In this document: positions 1 through 12,427 of the stretch, piece after piece
Layout: each line of letters begins with the position of its first letter
Numbering within the stretch: the first letter of the stretch is position 1
Source of the DNA: Daphnia carinata
Lineage: Eukaryota > Arthropoda > Branchiopoda > Diplostraca > Daphniidae
Assembly (NCBI RefSeq): GCF_022539665.2
Contig: NC_081334.1
Span: 4,744,424 to 4,808,423 of the forward strand
Direction: 5' to 3'
DNA length: 64,000 nt
Translations under genes and position numbers: made by a program
Notes under the pieces: generated by a model
Seen by the model: the letters and a program-made list of their open reading frames with translations, nothing else
Databases searched by the model: none
Told to the model about the DNA's origin: nothing

Positions 1-2069
1 ACGGCACGTGTTGTTCAATACATCTAAAACGTACAAGCCTGTTTATAGATAGGTGGTCACCGACGCTACTGCTGCTGCTCGCGATATTATCGATTAGATT
101 CGCTTCAACGTACGCAGACGGAAGCTGTTGCTGCTCCCTCGGACATGTCCGTTTGTTCGCATATATTGAAAAACTGGGCAAAATAAAAATAACCAATACA
201 GTCGGGATATTAATCCCTGCCTCGTGCTGCAGGCCAATATGCACGAAAACATGCTGATGGACACAAAGAGCTTAAAAGATATCGAAGACGGCCATATATT
301 TCACTGGTTCACTGTCGTTGGCAGGTCGTTTAATCTGTAGAATAGCAGCTGCATCAACGAGATTTTTCAAAGCATACAACTGTAAGTGATTCAAGAAAAC
401 AGCATTACATCGTGAATTGCAAATGGCCTATACATTCCCCACGGCGCTCCATGTTAAGTGATGGGTTTAAATGACAGATAGAAAACATGCGACACTTTTC
501 GGTCTCTAAAAATGCAGTTGCATCCACAACCTGCCAGCAGCAGCAGACGAAACTCGTGTTGGATGCAATTGCGAAAAAGAAAACTTGTACATAAATACGG
601 TTCGACTATTTGATAGCAGACGGCGTAAAGAACACGAACGAAAAGTCTAGATCCCCTTTTTAAACTTTGCCAGGAAGTAAAAAAAAAAAAAAAAGATGCT
701 GCACACGAACTAAAACGTCTCTGCTGCTGCTGCTGTCACAGTTGATACGTGTAGAGTCTAACACCGGGCTGTGTTGTTGTCAACTTTGGTCATCTGCTCT
801 GTCGCCCCTGCATCCAAGCTAAATTCGATTTACTTTCTTCCACTGCACCATTTTCCATCAGAGCAGGACATGTGTAATCTAACGCTCCCTGACTGTATAT
901 AGCTACACGGAAAATATATAGAAAGACTCTGTCTATGTAAGGTGACATATTTCTCTTTGTATCTGATAGAGAAAGATGGAGACAAGCTGCTCTACTTGTC
1001 AATGTGTCATCACCTTTTTCTTCGCGCTCTTTGGTTACATAAATAACGTGTCCGATCGTCTTTGATGTTGCCAACGAGTTCATACATCCGTCAGACAGCC
1101 AATACCTCCCCGTTACGCTCATGATCCAGCAGCAGATGTCAACTGTTTTGATCGACGGACTTATCTTTATCTTATATCTTAGTTTATATTTCAACATTGC
1201 GTCTGAATTTCCACATAATTCATTTTGATGCAAGAGATTCATGGAGATTCTTGCAACAAAATGAACATACAAAAATTCAGTCGCTTGTGCGTTACCCTAC
1301 CTGACTTAAAATACCTTCATCATCTGTTACGCTTTATTCCAATTTGAACTCACGACTCTTGCTCAACAAGCCTCTAACTACAAAACTATACTTTACCATT
1401 TGACATCCTGGGCGCCAGCAAACTAAAGAGAATTTTTTAAGATCTAAAAGTCGCGGTATATAGTGTCATCCGCTGCAAAACACCGATGATGACAGTTTCA
1501 ACTCTTTAACAGTGTTTAACAATAGTAAGGCTTAAAATTTTTTATTTTTTACGACGAATTTATACTCAATCAAGTCTCCTAAATATTGTTCTTTTTTTCA
1601 AACGTGCTATTTTGTTACACGAAAACGTACTTTTGTTAAATGAACATAACTGAACCACGTTTTTGTGAGTTTGGGTTGGGTCATGTTTCAATACTTTGAA
1701 TAGAAAATAGTAACTTATGAACAAAAAGATAAATGAAATATTACAGAATCTTAAACCTTAAAAATCTGGATAATTTTATGGATACAATTTGCATTTTTAA
1801 ATTCTTAATTGCTAAAAGAACACACTTTTTTTGAACGGAAATGGTTTCCGTAGCAATGCCCAAGCCAAGATGTGGAAAGTTTTAACGGAAAACTGTTATT
1901 GTTTTCGTAGTTTTAAAAAATGAACTGTATTAAACGGGCAATTCTGCAGATGATCGTGGAATAATAACTTATATCCGAGAAGGTTTAACTAGGGTAACAA
2001 GCCGTTAAAACGCGGAGCAAACATGATCGGTTCTTTTTCAACATGACAACTTATAAGCTTACGCTTTCC
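1..2069. other. Single-copy-looking flank, no gene recognised
   Basis: I see no repeat partner elsewhere in the window. Positions 1-1,300 have a somewhat higher GC content than the AT-rich 1,300-2,069. There is a short CTG run near 720-735 and a poly-A tract near 680. A 160-codon open frame lies on the minus strand at 790-1,272, but it has no recognisable domain, signal peptide or membrane segment, and a frame of that length could occur by chance in a window this size. Confidence 0.5.
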
Positions 2070-5000
2070 TTCATTAGAATGTACGGGAGGCTGCAGATGA
2101 ATGTGTCAGAAATGGCAAATAAGGCGTAGGGAAAGCTGCCACATTTGTAAGCAGTCTCCCACATATATTAGTTGACAATAGCAATACGTTGGGTGTGTAG
2201 CCCAAGTTTTAGTGTGTTGTTTTGAGATCGGTCTTATCCTGTGATGGTAAGGATGTAAGAATGTGGATGTAGCAGAGGATTGTGGTTAATATCAAGTAGA
2301 ATAAAGGCATTCTAATTTAAGTTAGAATTACCATTAAAGAGATCCTTGTGCATCTAATGAAAGTTGAATTTATGGCTAACCGTTGACGTGTTATGCTGCT
2401 AACATCAGCGAATCCTACCATCTTTTCAGATAAAACGGCCTGTATTATGTAAATACTGCATCGGCTAAGAGGAAAGTTTTGTCTTTAATTCTTCAATGGT
2501 GGAATGAGAAAAAAAACCAGTGGGAAGAACAAAGACTCTACTCCTAACTTTTTTTTTTTTTTTTTTTTTTTCTCTTTATGCAGAATAGTGTGGTTTGAGT
2601 TTTTGTAAATGGCAGAGACGGTGGAAAACAAAGAAAGAGAACACAATTCCATGATTGTCGAAAGCTGTTGATCGCACGGCTAGACGTCCACTCGACAAAT
2701 GTTATGTGCAGCACTTGATAAAAGCGGAGCCGAAAAACTGCGAAATGAAGTTTCATTTTTTTCACAAGAAAATGGGCATTTACAAACGCATTGAATAGAC
2801 GAGTGATGAAGGAGGGAACACACAAGTGCAATCGATTGATGGATGGTGTGCACTGATTTCCATTTGTCTACATCCGGGCTGCTGCTGAAAGGAAGTCAAA
2901 GAAGACACCATCCTACACGTTTTTTTTTCCCCCTATATCGACGTGTCAAGTGCATTTTATTCGTCTCTGGGATTCCGGATGTTTTTGAATTTGCTGGGGA
3001 TTCTAGACAGGTTTGCAAACTAATTATATTCTAGCATTTTCTTGGTATACCTTAATGAGTTTTTTCTTTTTTCATTTCAGAGACGAAACTCCATGTTTCC
3101 TCTGTCAGAATTTCTTTTCTCGTGTTGTGCTTTTGAGCAGTCAGCACGTAACAAATAAAATACGAAATTTCTTCTTGGTCGGCGTTATGAAAGTGATGGA
3201 GCAGTGAAATGAAGCGAACACAATCAAAGCGTTTTGGGCCTAGCCGTTTTGAAAGATGGGGTGAGAAATCCAGCCACTTTAGCGCATCACCACTTCCACA
3301 GCCCCTTAATAAATAATCGTCCTTAGATTTAGCTGCACATCAAGGCACCAGCCCTCAAGCCAACACATTCAAATTTCAAGCAATTCTTTTTTTTTCTTAA
3401 ACGAAAATAGGCTTCGTCTAAACGAAACTCTAGTCATACGATCATTAGTACAACACTAGACGTGTACGAAAAAAAAATCCTATACAATATCGTTATTTTT
3501 CTTCAACTTACTTCACGCGTTGCAAAGCATAGGTAAGCAATTAGCCAACATTTGGGTGAGTAAATGTTAGACTGTTTCGCTTCTACCCCGTTTGCTTTCC
3601 AGTTTAGGCGAATTATTTTAATATTTATAGATTTATATGTAAAAAGCAACAGCAGAGATTCACAGACTTGAACAACAGTGACACAGAAAAGAGAGAGAAA
3701 ACAAAAAGGAAAGAGTGGTTGCTCTGGTTGTTATTGAAGATGCACTCCGGGGGAACGATCGGAAACCGTGACATCATTTGTTTCCTGTCAACTGTCCTCC
3801 CCCCTCCCCACCCTTTATTTTTTTTATTTATTTTTTTTTTTTTGGTTTTGGTTTCTTTCGGTTTGTTCTCGTGCCAAAAACGTTTACAGACTTAAACTCG
3901 GTAAAATCTCCCCATTTTTTTTTCCACCGTATAAACAGGCCTATATCTACAGTACATGTATTGTTATGACAAAGAATGAGCTCTTATGCGTGGTTGCTCC
4001 CCTAACCTGGCATAAGTCTTAACAGCAGCTGCTTGGTTACTAAATTATTCGCCAACATATGCGCTACATTCATTCGCATACGTAAACTTGTGCGAATCTA
4101 ACGAAAGATTATTATTACTATTAAAAAAAAAAAAAAAGGGAAAAGCAAAGAAGGCATAACTAATTAACTCTGGTGACAATAGACAGTCTGCAACGAGGAA
4201 GAAGACAGCCGTACATCGTTTCGGGTCTGTAACACTAGATGAAGACATTGCTATCAGAGCTGGCTGCACCTAGCTATAACAATGTCTTCGTCTGTACACA
4301 CACAAAGACAGGATTGAGCCGTAATAGTTATAGGTAACGAATCTCCTGATATCGATCCTATTCAAATTCCCATCAGCAAAAAAAAACGGTCTTGAATCTT
4401 CTATAGTGAAAACATAGAAAAAAAAAAAAAGTGTCACAAAAACAAAACTCCCCCCGCCCCCAAAAAAAAAATCCATTGTCTGTTAAGCACAGCATCTGAC
4501 GTGCTACAGACAGCGTCTAGTTTGTATTAGAGAAAAGGCTTGTGGCTCTATAGTACTTGCGTCTAATCTATCGATTGGATGAGGCAAAGAGAGAACGTGC
4601 TGCACACGAAATGCTGGGCTATGTAGGAGAGAGTACGCGGATGATGTGGCAAAGCCTCTCCCATCCGCATATGTCGATACCGAGACAGACGAAGTACTTT
4701 TCATAAGAGAAACAGGACAAAGCAATGAGTACATATATACACCCACCAACGTAAAAAAGAGCGGACATGTATAAGGACAACAAATCTACCTAAAAAAATA
4801 AACAAACATACGGATGTCTAAGGCCATTGTACAAGAACGCACAAATCCGCAGGCTACGTCGGTGTCTGTCGCGCTATGTCTCCCTTCTCCCTCCCAAATC
4901 ATATGCATAAAAGGGTACAAGAATCCGGCAAAGAATTTGAATAATGTCGTCTGTCCGGTTCGCTCACGTCCGGAAGCGCATAACAGCATAATCGCCCGTT

Positions 5001-8000
5001 AAACAGACTCAATCATTTGCAAACCAAATAGAAGCATTGGGTTCATAGAAAAAAAAAACTTTGCTTGGTAATAAAGTGCATTCATAGAGCGCTCGACAAG
5101 ACCGAGATACGGGTTTTGCTATACCATCGACGCCCAACTGTTGTTATCAAATTGGAGGATATATGAAAGAATGTCCTTACGACTTACCAGTTATCAGCAT
5201 GCAGCAAGTGAAGATGAGGGCAGCGGTGTCTACTTGATATGGAATAAAGACTGGAGAAGCCATTGGTTTGCTTTGGTGCTGGCGGCTGCAAAGGAAGCAG
5301 TTGTTAACAGGACATTTTCCAAGTTATGCGTAAATGGAACACTCGATGATTGTGTGCAGTCTTAGCGAAAACGGCTATCACAAGGATGCGATGGAGAAGG
5401 AACGCCGGATGTGCTGTCAACGGTGGTCGAGCACCGACTGCCGGAGATGAAGCCGGAACATCCCATATAGTAACGTGCTGCTGACTGCAAGCGTCTGCCT
5501 TCGTCATTCTCACACATGAATATCGTACCAAGTGAACGCATGCTCTTTGCATGATGCATGACATCTGTAGACATCAACGTGCAAGCTCCTACTCTCCATC
5601 CACAGATATGCTGCTCTGTAACAAATGGACAGATGGGGAAACTAGAATGGTATACAACCACAGGACAAAATTAAGTCATAAGAATAATATCAATTGGAAA
5701 TTTAGAAATGATTCATGCATGCTGAAATAAAATTTATACCACCCTGAAGATGTAACCATAAATGTCAGCATTATGGACTAAAAATTCCATTGACCCGTTG
5801 AAGAAAATCAATGGGATGTAGCCGAGTTCATCAGTGGCTGAAAAAGTGATGGAATATCATATTTAAAGAAAATATTTCTAGTACTTCAAGGTGCAATTAG
5901 ACATTGGCAAGACCAAAGCTGCTTACATTTCACATCCAAGATTCTTCGCAGACCAAAGAAAATGATAGTACCAGGTATCATCAGCTCAAAATTGTTCAGT
6001 AGTGGTAAATAATGCGAGGCACTTATTTTGCTGACTAACTTGCTTTTACATTTATTCTGCTGTGATGACACATCTTCGTCACTGCATCTATCTTCCTAAA
6101 CACCTCTTTTGGAATGAAGAAAGAAAGTTAGATCTTACTTTGAACCCATTTAGATAAAAGCCACATCTTAACTAGGAACATAAAAGTTACCAGCAGAAGT
6201 AATCAAAAGCAATAGCTTATTTAATCTTTAGCTCTTCAGATGGTGAATAAGATCCCTGCCGTTGATCTGTAAAATAACAGTTTCCAAAAATTGACCAAAT
6301 ATATATCAGAACCACAAACAATTAAAACTACCATTTAGAAGAAGGTGCTTTGCAGGATAATGTTCCATTCTTTTTATGTAAATGTCCAAGATAAATTTTG
6401 ATTGTTCAACAAACTCAGTTCCTGGACTGTTTGCCTTACATAGCTATTCAGAAGAAGAAATGAGGACGTCAAAAACAAAAGAAAGTTTACTTTTTCCGCG
6501 CCAAAATTGTCGAAGTTGTAGTAGTTCCGTTTAAGCTGGCTATTCGAATATCATATTATCCTTTCGTAGCATTTAGAAATTATAGCTAAAAAAATATGCA
6601 CTGATTAAATGTTAAATTATGATGATTTCTTTTTTAAATTGTTTATTTTTTTTTAACCTGAAGCAGCCTGAAGGGTCAATAGCCGATCGCCACCAGAGGC
6701 GTTACACGCAAATCAGTATGCAAAACAGTCCTAGTATGGTGCCGTAGTATGGCGTAGTTCGGCTTGTGTCATTGGCTACTAAACACCCACCTGCTATAAT
6801 AGCCTCGTTTTCATTGGTTCGTTAGATAACTTAGATTTGGGCGCGCTTAGACACGATTTTGGGGCACACTAGGTCGATCATCCGGATGGACGAAGGATGT
6901 TCTGTTCATCGTACCAAGTATTAGAAACCCATTGAGTTTAAGCACGAAAATAAGGTAATTTATAAGATAATCGCGTGTTTTATGGGTGGAATCATGTTAC
7001 AAGAAAACCATTATGTAATTTTAAGTAATTTGCCTTGTCTGATGTAGTCGGGAAAGACAAGAAAATCTGATGACGAGGCCACGTGTTACCAATCAAGTGC
7101 TGAAATGGAAGAAAACCTTGATGAATGGTTTTTCATGTGAAGCTACTGGTAATTGAGCTGAGAATTTTTGAAGTACTGCTGTTTTCAACTTGTATCTTTA
7201 GATTTTCCACGCCAGTCTCTGGCCTTCCTATTCCGTATGACTTGCTGATCGGACGGCAGAAAAGGCAAGGAAGCAGCCCATTTTTTACTGTTGTATCTCC
7301 GAACAAATTTTGAAACAAATCTGTTTAGGAAGCTGTGTTGAGCTTAGTGACTGAGAACCTTTTCAACCATGGAGTGATGACAGGGATTTCGTAAGTTGGC
7401 TGACCCAACTTTCGACCTGATTCCTCGTAGCTGAAGGCCGTGTTTGGATGTAGGTGAGCTGACTGTCTAGTCAGGTATCTCTTTATCCTTTTAGCCTTAT
7501 ACTTTTAAAGAAAATTTTCTTTTTCAATTGAATAGAATTTTCTACGTATGCAATGTGGCTTGATTAAGTTAACTGGTTTCGTGTTGGCCAAAAGACAACT
7601 AGTATTTCATGCTTTGAACATGCTTGTGCCCATTAGAACAGTGATGATCTGGTTAAAAACGTCTGATCTGCTGTCAATGGCAAGTAAACACAAATAAACT
7701 AATTAATCGTTATTTTCTTCCACTTGGCAGCGTTAGCTTGGGCAATGGGATATTGTGAAACCTTCACTCGATGGGAGCAACGAAGCAATATTGAAGTACC
7801 ACAGGAGGAGGTAAAACTGAAATGTAATTTAAAATAAATAGGTATCCGTCAAATGACTTAAGTCGTTTATTTAAAACAGCACACAAGCGAATATGAGGAT
7901 TCCTTGCTGAAATGTCGGAAGAAAGCGGCATATAATGCAACTATTTAACGATGATTGGTACGTAAGTCATGTTGAATAATGGAAAAACAGGTAAATAAAT

Positions 8001-8815
8001 GTAAAGCATTCTATCCCCCAGGTTGTTTTTTTTTTCTTAGTTAGGAATCATATGGAAGGAGCGATGGTAAATGGAGGATTTATTCCAACGGTTGGCTTCG
8101 GCCGTTGCAACTGTGTCTGGTTGTTATCAATTCTTATTTTTGGTCTAAACCCAATTGCTAAAGTGAGTGGCAACTGGATAATTGTGTTTCGTTGAGGTTG
8201 TGAATGCGCGGACAAATTGGACGAAGGTTGTCCACTCGGTTATTGTTCATGGAAGTGTTCGTTCAGTGAGTCTCCACCCCGGGATATTGGAGCAAAAGAA
8301 CTGAAAGGGTATGTAATTTGAGTATGTATAAATGGAGTAAAGCTTGGTAAATTAAATAACTTTTTTTTTAAACGAATTTTCCTAGATGTTAGTGATCGAT
8401 CGTGATTTAGGGAATTGCGAAATGGATGTAAAAGAATGGACGTGAAAAAGACGACGAAAGAGTACAGCGGCGCAACTTCTGAATGTTGCAATATGCAACT
8501 TACGCTTCCAATTCCGGATTGTGTTCCCGCAGCAAGATGGTTGAGCACGTTTCAAAGCGATTTTGCTTTATGTTACTTCTTATCTGTTGTAATATTTGCT
8601 TTTCTTTGTAAATGTGTGGAGTTATTAGCTTTTAAGTTGTAGAAAAAATTACACAGGGATGAGTGTTGAGGTGGTGGAGGGTAGTATGATGTAAATATGT
8701 AATTAATTTGTTCGGTTGATTGGGGTAGATTGTGCTAATCTATCCTAACTTGCATGGTTGTAAGGTTTGAATAGGAAGTTGTGTCAACTTAGTAAAGTTC
8801 CTGATTTTTGTTGGG
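2070..8815 (+). repeat. Left arm of giant inverted repeat IR1
   Basis: The reverse complement of this stretch is found, in order, in 15,370-18,480. Paired landmarks are 2,540-3,075 with 17,640-17,990, 5,905-6,070 with 17,480-17,640, 6,420-6,600 with 16,960-17,130, 6,840-7,080 with 16,500-16,730, 7,680-7,920 with 15,930-16,150, 8,040-8,160 with 15,670-15,790, and 8,640-8,810 with 15,371-15,545. By eye the arms match at roughly 75-85% with many small indels, so this is an old duplication rather than an assembly mirror. The outer edge fades between about 2,040 and 2,150, and no target-site duplication is visible. Pieces around 6,050-6,430 recur in direct orientation at 38,780-39,190 and 42,310-42,720, so the sequence belongs to a dispersed family. 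Confidence 0.85.
3078..5902. other. 2.8-kb segment present only in the left arm of IR1
   Basis: In the right arm the sequences matching ~3,060-3,077 and ~5,903-5,930 are directly joined near 17,635. The left arm therefore has gained about 2.8 kb or the right arm has lost it. The segment has several poly-A or poly-T runs (3,820-3,845, 4,120-4,140, 4,380-4,440) and is more GC-rich near 4,600-5,660. Small open frames such as 5,141-5,365 resemble nothing I recognise. A Tyr-Ala-Asp-Asp string is encoded near 4,633 but without reverse-transcriptase context. No terminal repeats or clear target-site duplication identify a transposon. Confidence 0.5.
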
Positions 8816-9495
8816 TAAAGGTGAGTTGGGCAAGATTAAAGGATAATGAACGTTAACATCATTTATCCTGACACATCTACCACATGTTTGTTCCATACAG
8901 AAGGTAAATGTGTCCAAGTATCGCGAAATTTAATCGGAAAAAAAACATACAATATGTGCAGGTAAAAGGATAATTAAATTATAATAGCAGCGTATGTGCA
9001 GGTTATGTTCATAACGAACCAAATGTTGGTAAGTAAAACGAACTAAGGTAGGATGTTTTTATATGGATATAAACTATAAAGTGGCGGTGGTTTAATTATT
9101 TAACACCTTACTATATATAGCTAAATTAGCTTATTACCATGTTATTTCCAGATTGAATTCGCGCAGAATTTGCTATTATCGTCGAAGCAACCTAGCAGAT
9201 TTTTGTTTAGTAAGAACACCTTAAAGCATGCATACCAATAAACTGACTAACATTTCATTTAGATTTGAAATTAAATCATCCTTTAATGGACAATATGATG
9301 GTCAAAAGATAAATAAATTGTTAGTCAAAAGATAAATAAATTGTCGGAATGAGCTCGCCATATTTTAGTTCCGCGAATAATCAACAATTAAACTAAGCGT
9401 TTTTATCAGTGTCCGCCAAACACTATCGCCATCTATTGGTACGACATTTAGTTGAACCATTTTAGACTGCAAAGAACCATGCATGCGTAGCAGAA
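8816..9495. other. IR1 spacer, AT-rich, no gene recognised
   Basis: No open frame or motif of note. Positions 9,300-9,345 hold a short tandem duplication (about 20 bp, containing GATAAATAAATTG). A CTCF-like word on the minus strand lies at 9,427-9,439, and a related one recurs at 9,645-9,657 inside the next element. Confidence 0.4.
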
Positions 9496-10567
9496 AATTC
9501 CTTAAAAACAAATCCCCAACATTTTTGCGTCAAATCATATGTTAGCAACAAATACTAGCATTTAACAGTATCAAGCGTCGAATAAAAAATAAGGAGCAAC
9601 TTTGTATCTGGAATTTCCACTGCAGACGGTCTCCTAAACACTATAGCCACCTATTGGTACGATATTCAGTTTTCTACATTGGGTTTCAGTTTTTAATACT
9701 TCAAATGCCATAAGATTCACGTGTAAAAGATAACAATTTTCGTAATCCTTGCTTAATTTAGTTTAAAATACATTATTCCGATGCGGAATTGAACGCTGAT
9801 CACGAATATCGGCTTTGTTTTGACATTGGGCTTTAAAAAATGGAGAAAAACGAAGAAAATGACCGTGGGAAAATTGCCCCCAAAACCGTCAAAAATTGAC
9901 CATCGTCGAAATTGCTTGAAAATTACAGAATATACTCCAAATGGAATACTGATTCCGAGAAAATTGCTATTTTTTTCATAACACCAACCGTTTTGGAAAT
10001 ACAACGAATTTAACAATTACTGGCGCGCCAGTACGCTCCAGCGCTAGCGTGACACATCAAAGTTATTCAATCCTATGTTTTTCCAAAATGGTTAATGTTA
10101 TGACAAAAATAGCAATTTTCTCGGAATCAGCATTAAATTTTGAGTCTATTCTGTCATTTTCAAGCAATTCTAACGATGGTCAATTTTTGACGGTTTTGGC
10201 GGCAATTTTCCCACGGTCATTTTTTTCGTTTTTCTCCATTTTGTTAAGTTAAATGACAAAGCAAAGCCGATATTCGTGATCAGCGTTCAATTTCGCATCG
10301 GAATAATGTATTTTAAACTAAATTAAGCAAGGATTACGAAAATTGATATCTTTTACACGTGAACCTAATGGCATTTGAAGTATTAAAAACTGAATATCGT
10401 ACCAATAGATGGCTATAGTGTTTGGGGGACCGTCAGCAGAAGAAATTCCTGATACAAAGTTGATACTTATTTTTTATTCGACGCTTGATACTGTTAAATG
10501 CTAGTATTTGGTGCTTACATATAATTTGACGCAAAAATGTTGGGGAAATGTTTTAGGGCATTTCCCG
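9496..10567. mobile_element. 1.07-kb foldback / long-TIR element
   Basis: Two arms of about 515 bp (9,496-10,015 and 10,045-10,567) are reverse complements with high similarity throughout. They meet at a short GC-rich centre around 10,020-10,050 that contains GGCGCGCC. Almost the whole element can fold on itself, which is typical of foldback elements and long-TIR MITEs. The arms encode only mirrored small frames, 9,753-10,016 on the minus strand and 10,049-10,252 on the plus strand, which are the same sequence read from each arm. There is no transposase. The outer edges read CCTTAAAAACAAATCCCC on the left and its imperfect complement on the right. A clear target-site duplication is not visible. 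Confidence 0.75.
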
Positions 10568-10959
10568 CTATTACAGTCATTCGTATCATTTTCGCAGCCG
10601 ACTATGTCGGGCTTATTTTGTTTTATTTATGTGCGACTTTCATTTTTGGTTATATTTTAAGACAAAAGATGGCGCAGATGGACCTATGTTTTTTAATGAC
10701 AAGTGAATCAGCAGTGTACTGTGAAACCGGTGTCTGATTATTTGTTTTATGTGTTACATTCCAAAGAAAAGTATAATAAAATCTAATGGTATGGTTCCTA
10801 TTTTCTAGTTTTCATTCTTTCTGTGTACTTCAAGTGAATCACATTAAATGGAGTATTTCTGTGCAAAGATTACTCAGGTGTCAGCTGCCGTAGCCACAAG
10901 CTTCTGCAACTTATTACTTTACTTTCATCATGCTATTCGATTGTTCGTTGATAGGTATT

Positions 10960-11400
10960 CAATTTATATTTTGGCAGTCAGAATGCAATGCTTATGATTC
11001 TGCTTTTAAGACTTAGCTTATGAAACTTAAATTGCAGAGGATGCTGATGGTGAAGGAAGATCATGAACGACACAAGTCAAATGCGTTGAAACATCATAAT
11101 TTCATTCTGCTACACGTTGTCCATTGGCCGTGTCCCGTCATGTCAGAGAAACACAGCATATGTGGTTTTGCAAACCCGGAACCATCACCATTTCCCCAGT
11201 CTTCTCATCATATCTACTGAGGGGCTCAAGCGGCAATATTTTGTATTGAAGAGTGAGGTATTATACTTATATTTTGGCAGTCAGTATGAAATAAATGTGA
11301 CTTTGCCTTTTTTTAGCTTGTGGAATTAAAAGTGCAAAGAATGCTGGCCCTGAAGGATGGTCACCAATGAAACAAAACTATGAATTGCAATTCAGCATGA
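10960..11400 (+). repeat. Direct tandem duplication, ~301-bp offset
   Basis: TATATTTTGGCAGTCAG occurs at about 10,967 and again at about 11,268. Both copies are followed by a related block containing GAATGCTG/GGATGCTGATGG and then an ATCATGAA/GGTCACCAATGA-like segment. The second copy has a pyrimidine-rich tract ending in TTTTTTTAG, like a 3' splice site. The copies are clearly diverged. No coding potential is recognised. Confidence 0.55.
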
Positions 11401-11539
11401 CATTGTTACTCTCTTGGACCACTCATCGTTTCCTGTAAGTTTTAATCTGGTAAAAAGCAGCCTGCTTCTCTATGTGTCAACGGTTAACAACCACTATTTC
11501 AGCAGGCCGCCTTTTCATTGCTACCTTCCAGCCAACAGA

Positions 11540-11760
11540 TATCCTTCCTCCAGTCTTCGCCCGTCGCCCCGTCTTCGCCTCGCCCGTCTTCTTCTCGCCC
11601 GTCTTCGCCTCGCCCGTCGCCACGTCTTCGCCTCGCCCGTCGCCCCGTCATCGCCTCGCCCGTCGCCCCGTCATCGCCTCGTCCGTTGCCTCGTGGTCGC
11701 CACGTCATCGCCTCGAGATCGCCACGTCATCGCCTCGAGGTCGCACGTCATCGCATGGTC
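11540..11760. repeat. GC-rich CGCC/CGTC minisatellite
   Basis: Imperfect short repeats, about 12-24 bp long, of words such as GTCGCCCCGTCATCGCCTCG fill this stretch, sharply more GC-rich than its surroundings. Because no stop codon occurs in the repeat, open frames appear in several frames on both strands (the 222-codon frame at 11,414-12,082 is one). Their peptides are low-complexity Arg/Ser/Pro strings. I treat them as by-products of the repeat, not genes. Confidence 0.8.
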
Positions 11761-11811
11761 TTTGTGGTATCGTTGTATATTTTTGTTTAATTGTGTAGTA
11801 CTAATTAACTC

Positions 11812-12121
11812 GTTGGCTGCCACGCCCTTTTTCTCCCCTTTTTGTTTTAGCTTTATAGGGACGGGCCGCGCTGTTCTGCCTCATAGCCTATATGTCATGA
11901 GGTGGAGCAGTTGCCACTGCCCAAGATTCGCCGTAAGGCGCTGTAGGCAACGCACCAGAGGGACTCCCTTTGCCCGATGTGTGGTGGAGACCTGGGGTGT
12001 GCGTTCCCACAACGGTCTCCATCATCATGTCAGCCCAGACTTGTCAGCGGACAGTCCCCCTTGGTCGCTATCCTTCCGATAGCGACGTAGTTAATGTAGA
12101 TTTAGTGGCGTGGCAGCCAAC
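11812..12121 (+). ncRNA. Candidate structured RNA or cruciform element with 15-bp terminal helix
   Basis: The ends, 11,812-11,826 (GTTGGCTGCCACGCC) and 12,107-12,121, are perfect reverse complements over 15 bp. Inside lie at least five hairpins in series: 11,879-11,884 with 11,897-11,902 (6 bp); 11,929-11,932 with 11,937-11,940 (CGCC-GTAA-GGCG, a GNRA-type loop); 11,946-11,950 with 11,970-11,974 (5 bp, containing AGGG/CCCT); 11,986-11,992 with 12,014-12,020 (7 bp, containing TGGG/CCCA); and 12,064-12,071 with 12,079-12,086 (8 bp, 7-nt loop). The island is much more GC-rich than its flanks. It matches no RNA class I can name. The alternative reading is a 310-bp MITE with 15-bp terminal inverted repeats. 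The strand is arbitrary; + is given because GTAA makes the GNRA loop on that strand. Confidence 0.5.
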
Positions 12122-12271
12122 CTGTTAGTTAGTTATTTATGTATGTATGTGTTGTATTGTATTTTATTTTTTAATGTAAATATAAGTGGTGGACTTGAGG
12201 GTGGATGGAGGGACAATAAAAAATATATATATTTACTTGAATTGAGTTTTTTTTTAGAAATATATCTATCA

Positions 12272-12335
12272 TCTGTAGTGGGGATCGAACCCTTAACCTT
12301 TAGCATACCAGTCCAATGCTTTACTATTATGCCAA
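12272..12335 (-). pseudogene. tRNA-like relic
   Basis: Read on the minus strand it has a B-box (GGGTTCGATCCCC), an A-box-like TGGCATAATAGTAAAGCA about 35 nt before it, and a weak anticodon-arm-like hairpin between. The T-stem is incomplete and no acceptor stem is convincing. It is either a decayed tRNA or the head of a tRNA-derived SINE. Confidence 0.35.
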
Positions 12336-12427
12336 TTACAGTGTTACAAACAAAAAATTTTCTTCCTAAATATCCTTGTTTGTAATGCAAAGGTAGATAG
12401 GCTTTAAAAATTGGATCATTTCATGTA

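Noticed and set aside
2520-2575. Poly-T tract considered as a retroposon tail
   Set aside because: It lies within the IR1 arm and the mirrored position in the right arm has only a short A/G-rich run, so it is more simply a length-variable homopolymer in the shared sequence.
4600-4760. A Tyr-Ala-Asp-Asp string near 4,633, as in reverse transcriptases
   Set aside because: The hydrophobic residues that normally surround this motif are missing and no other reverse-transcriptase block is found upstream or downstream.
11414-12082. 222-codon Arg/Ser/Pro-rich frame
   Set aside because: It runs through the GC-rich minisatellite and then across the hairpin-rich island, where stems are explained better as structure than as coding sequence. 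Overlapping frames are open in other phases and strands.
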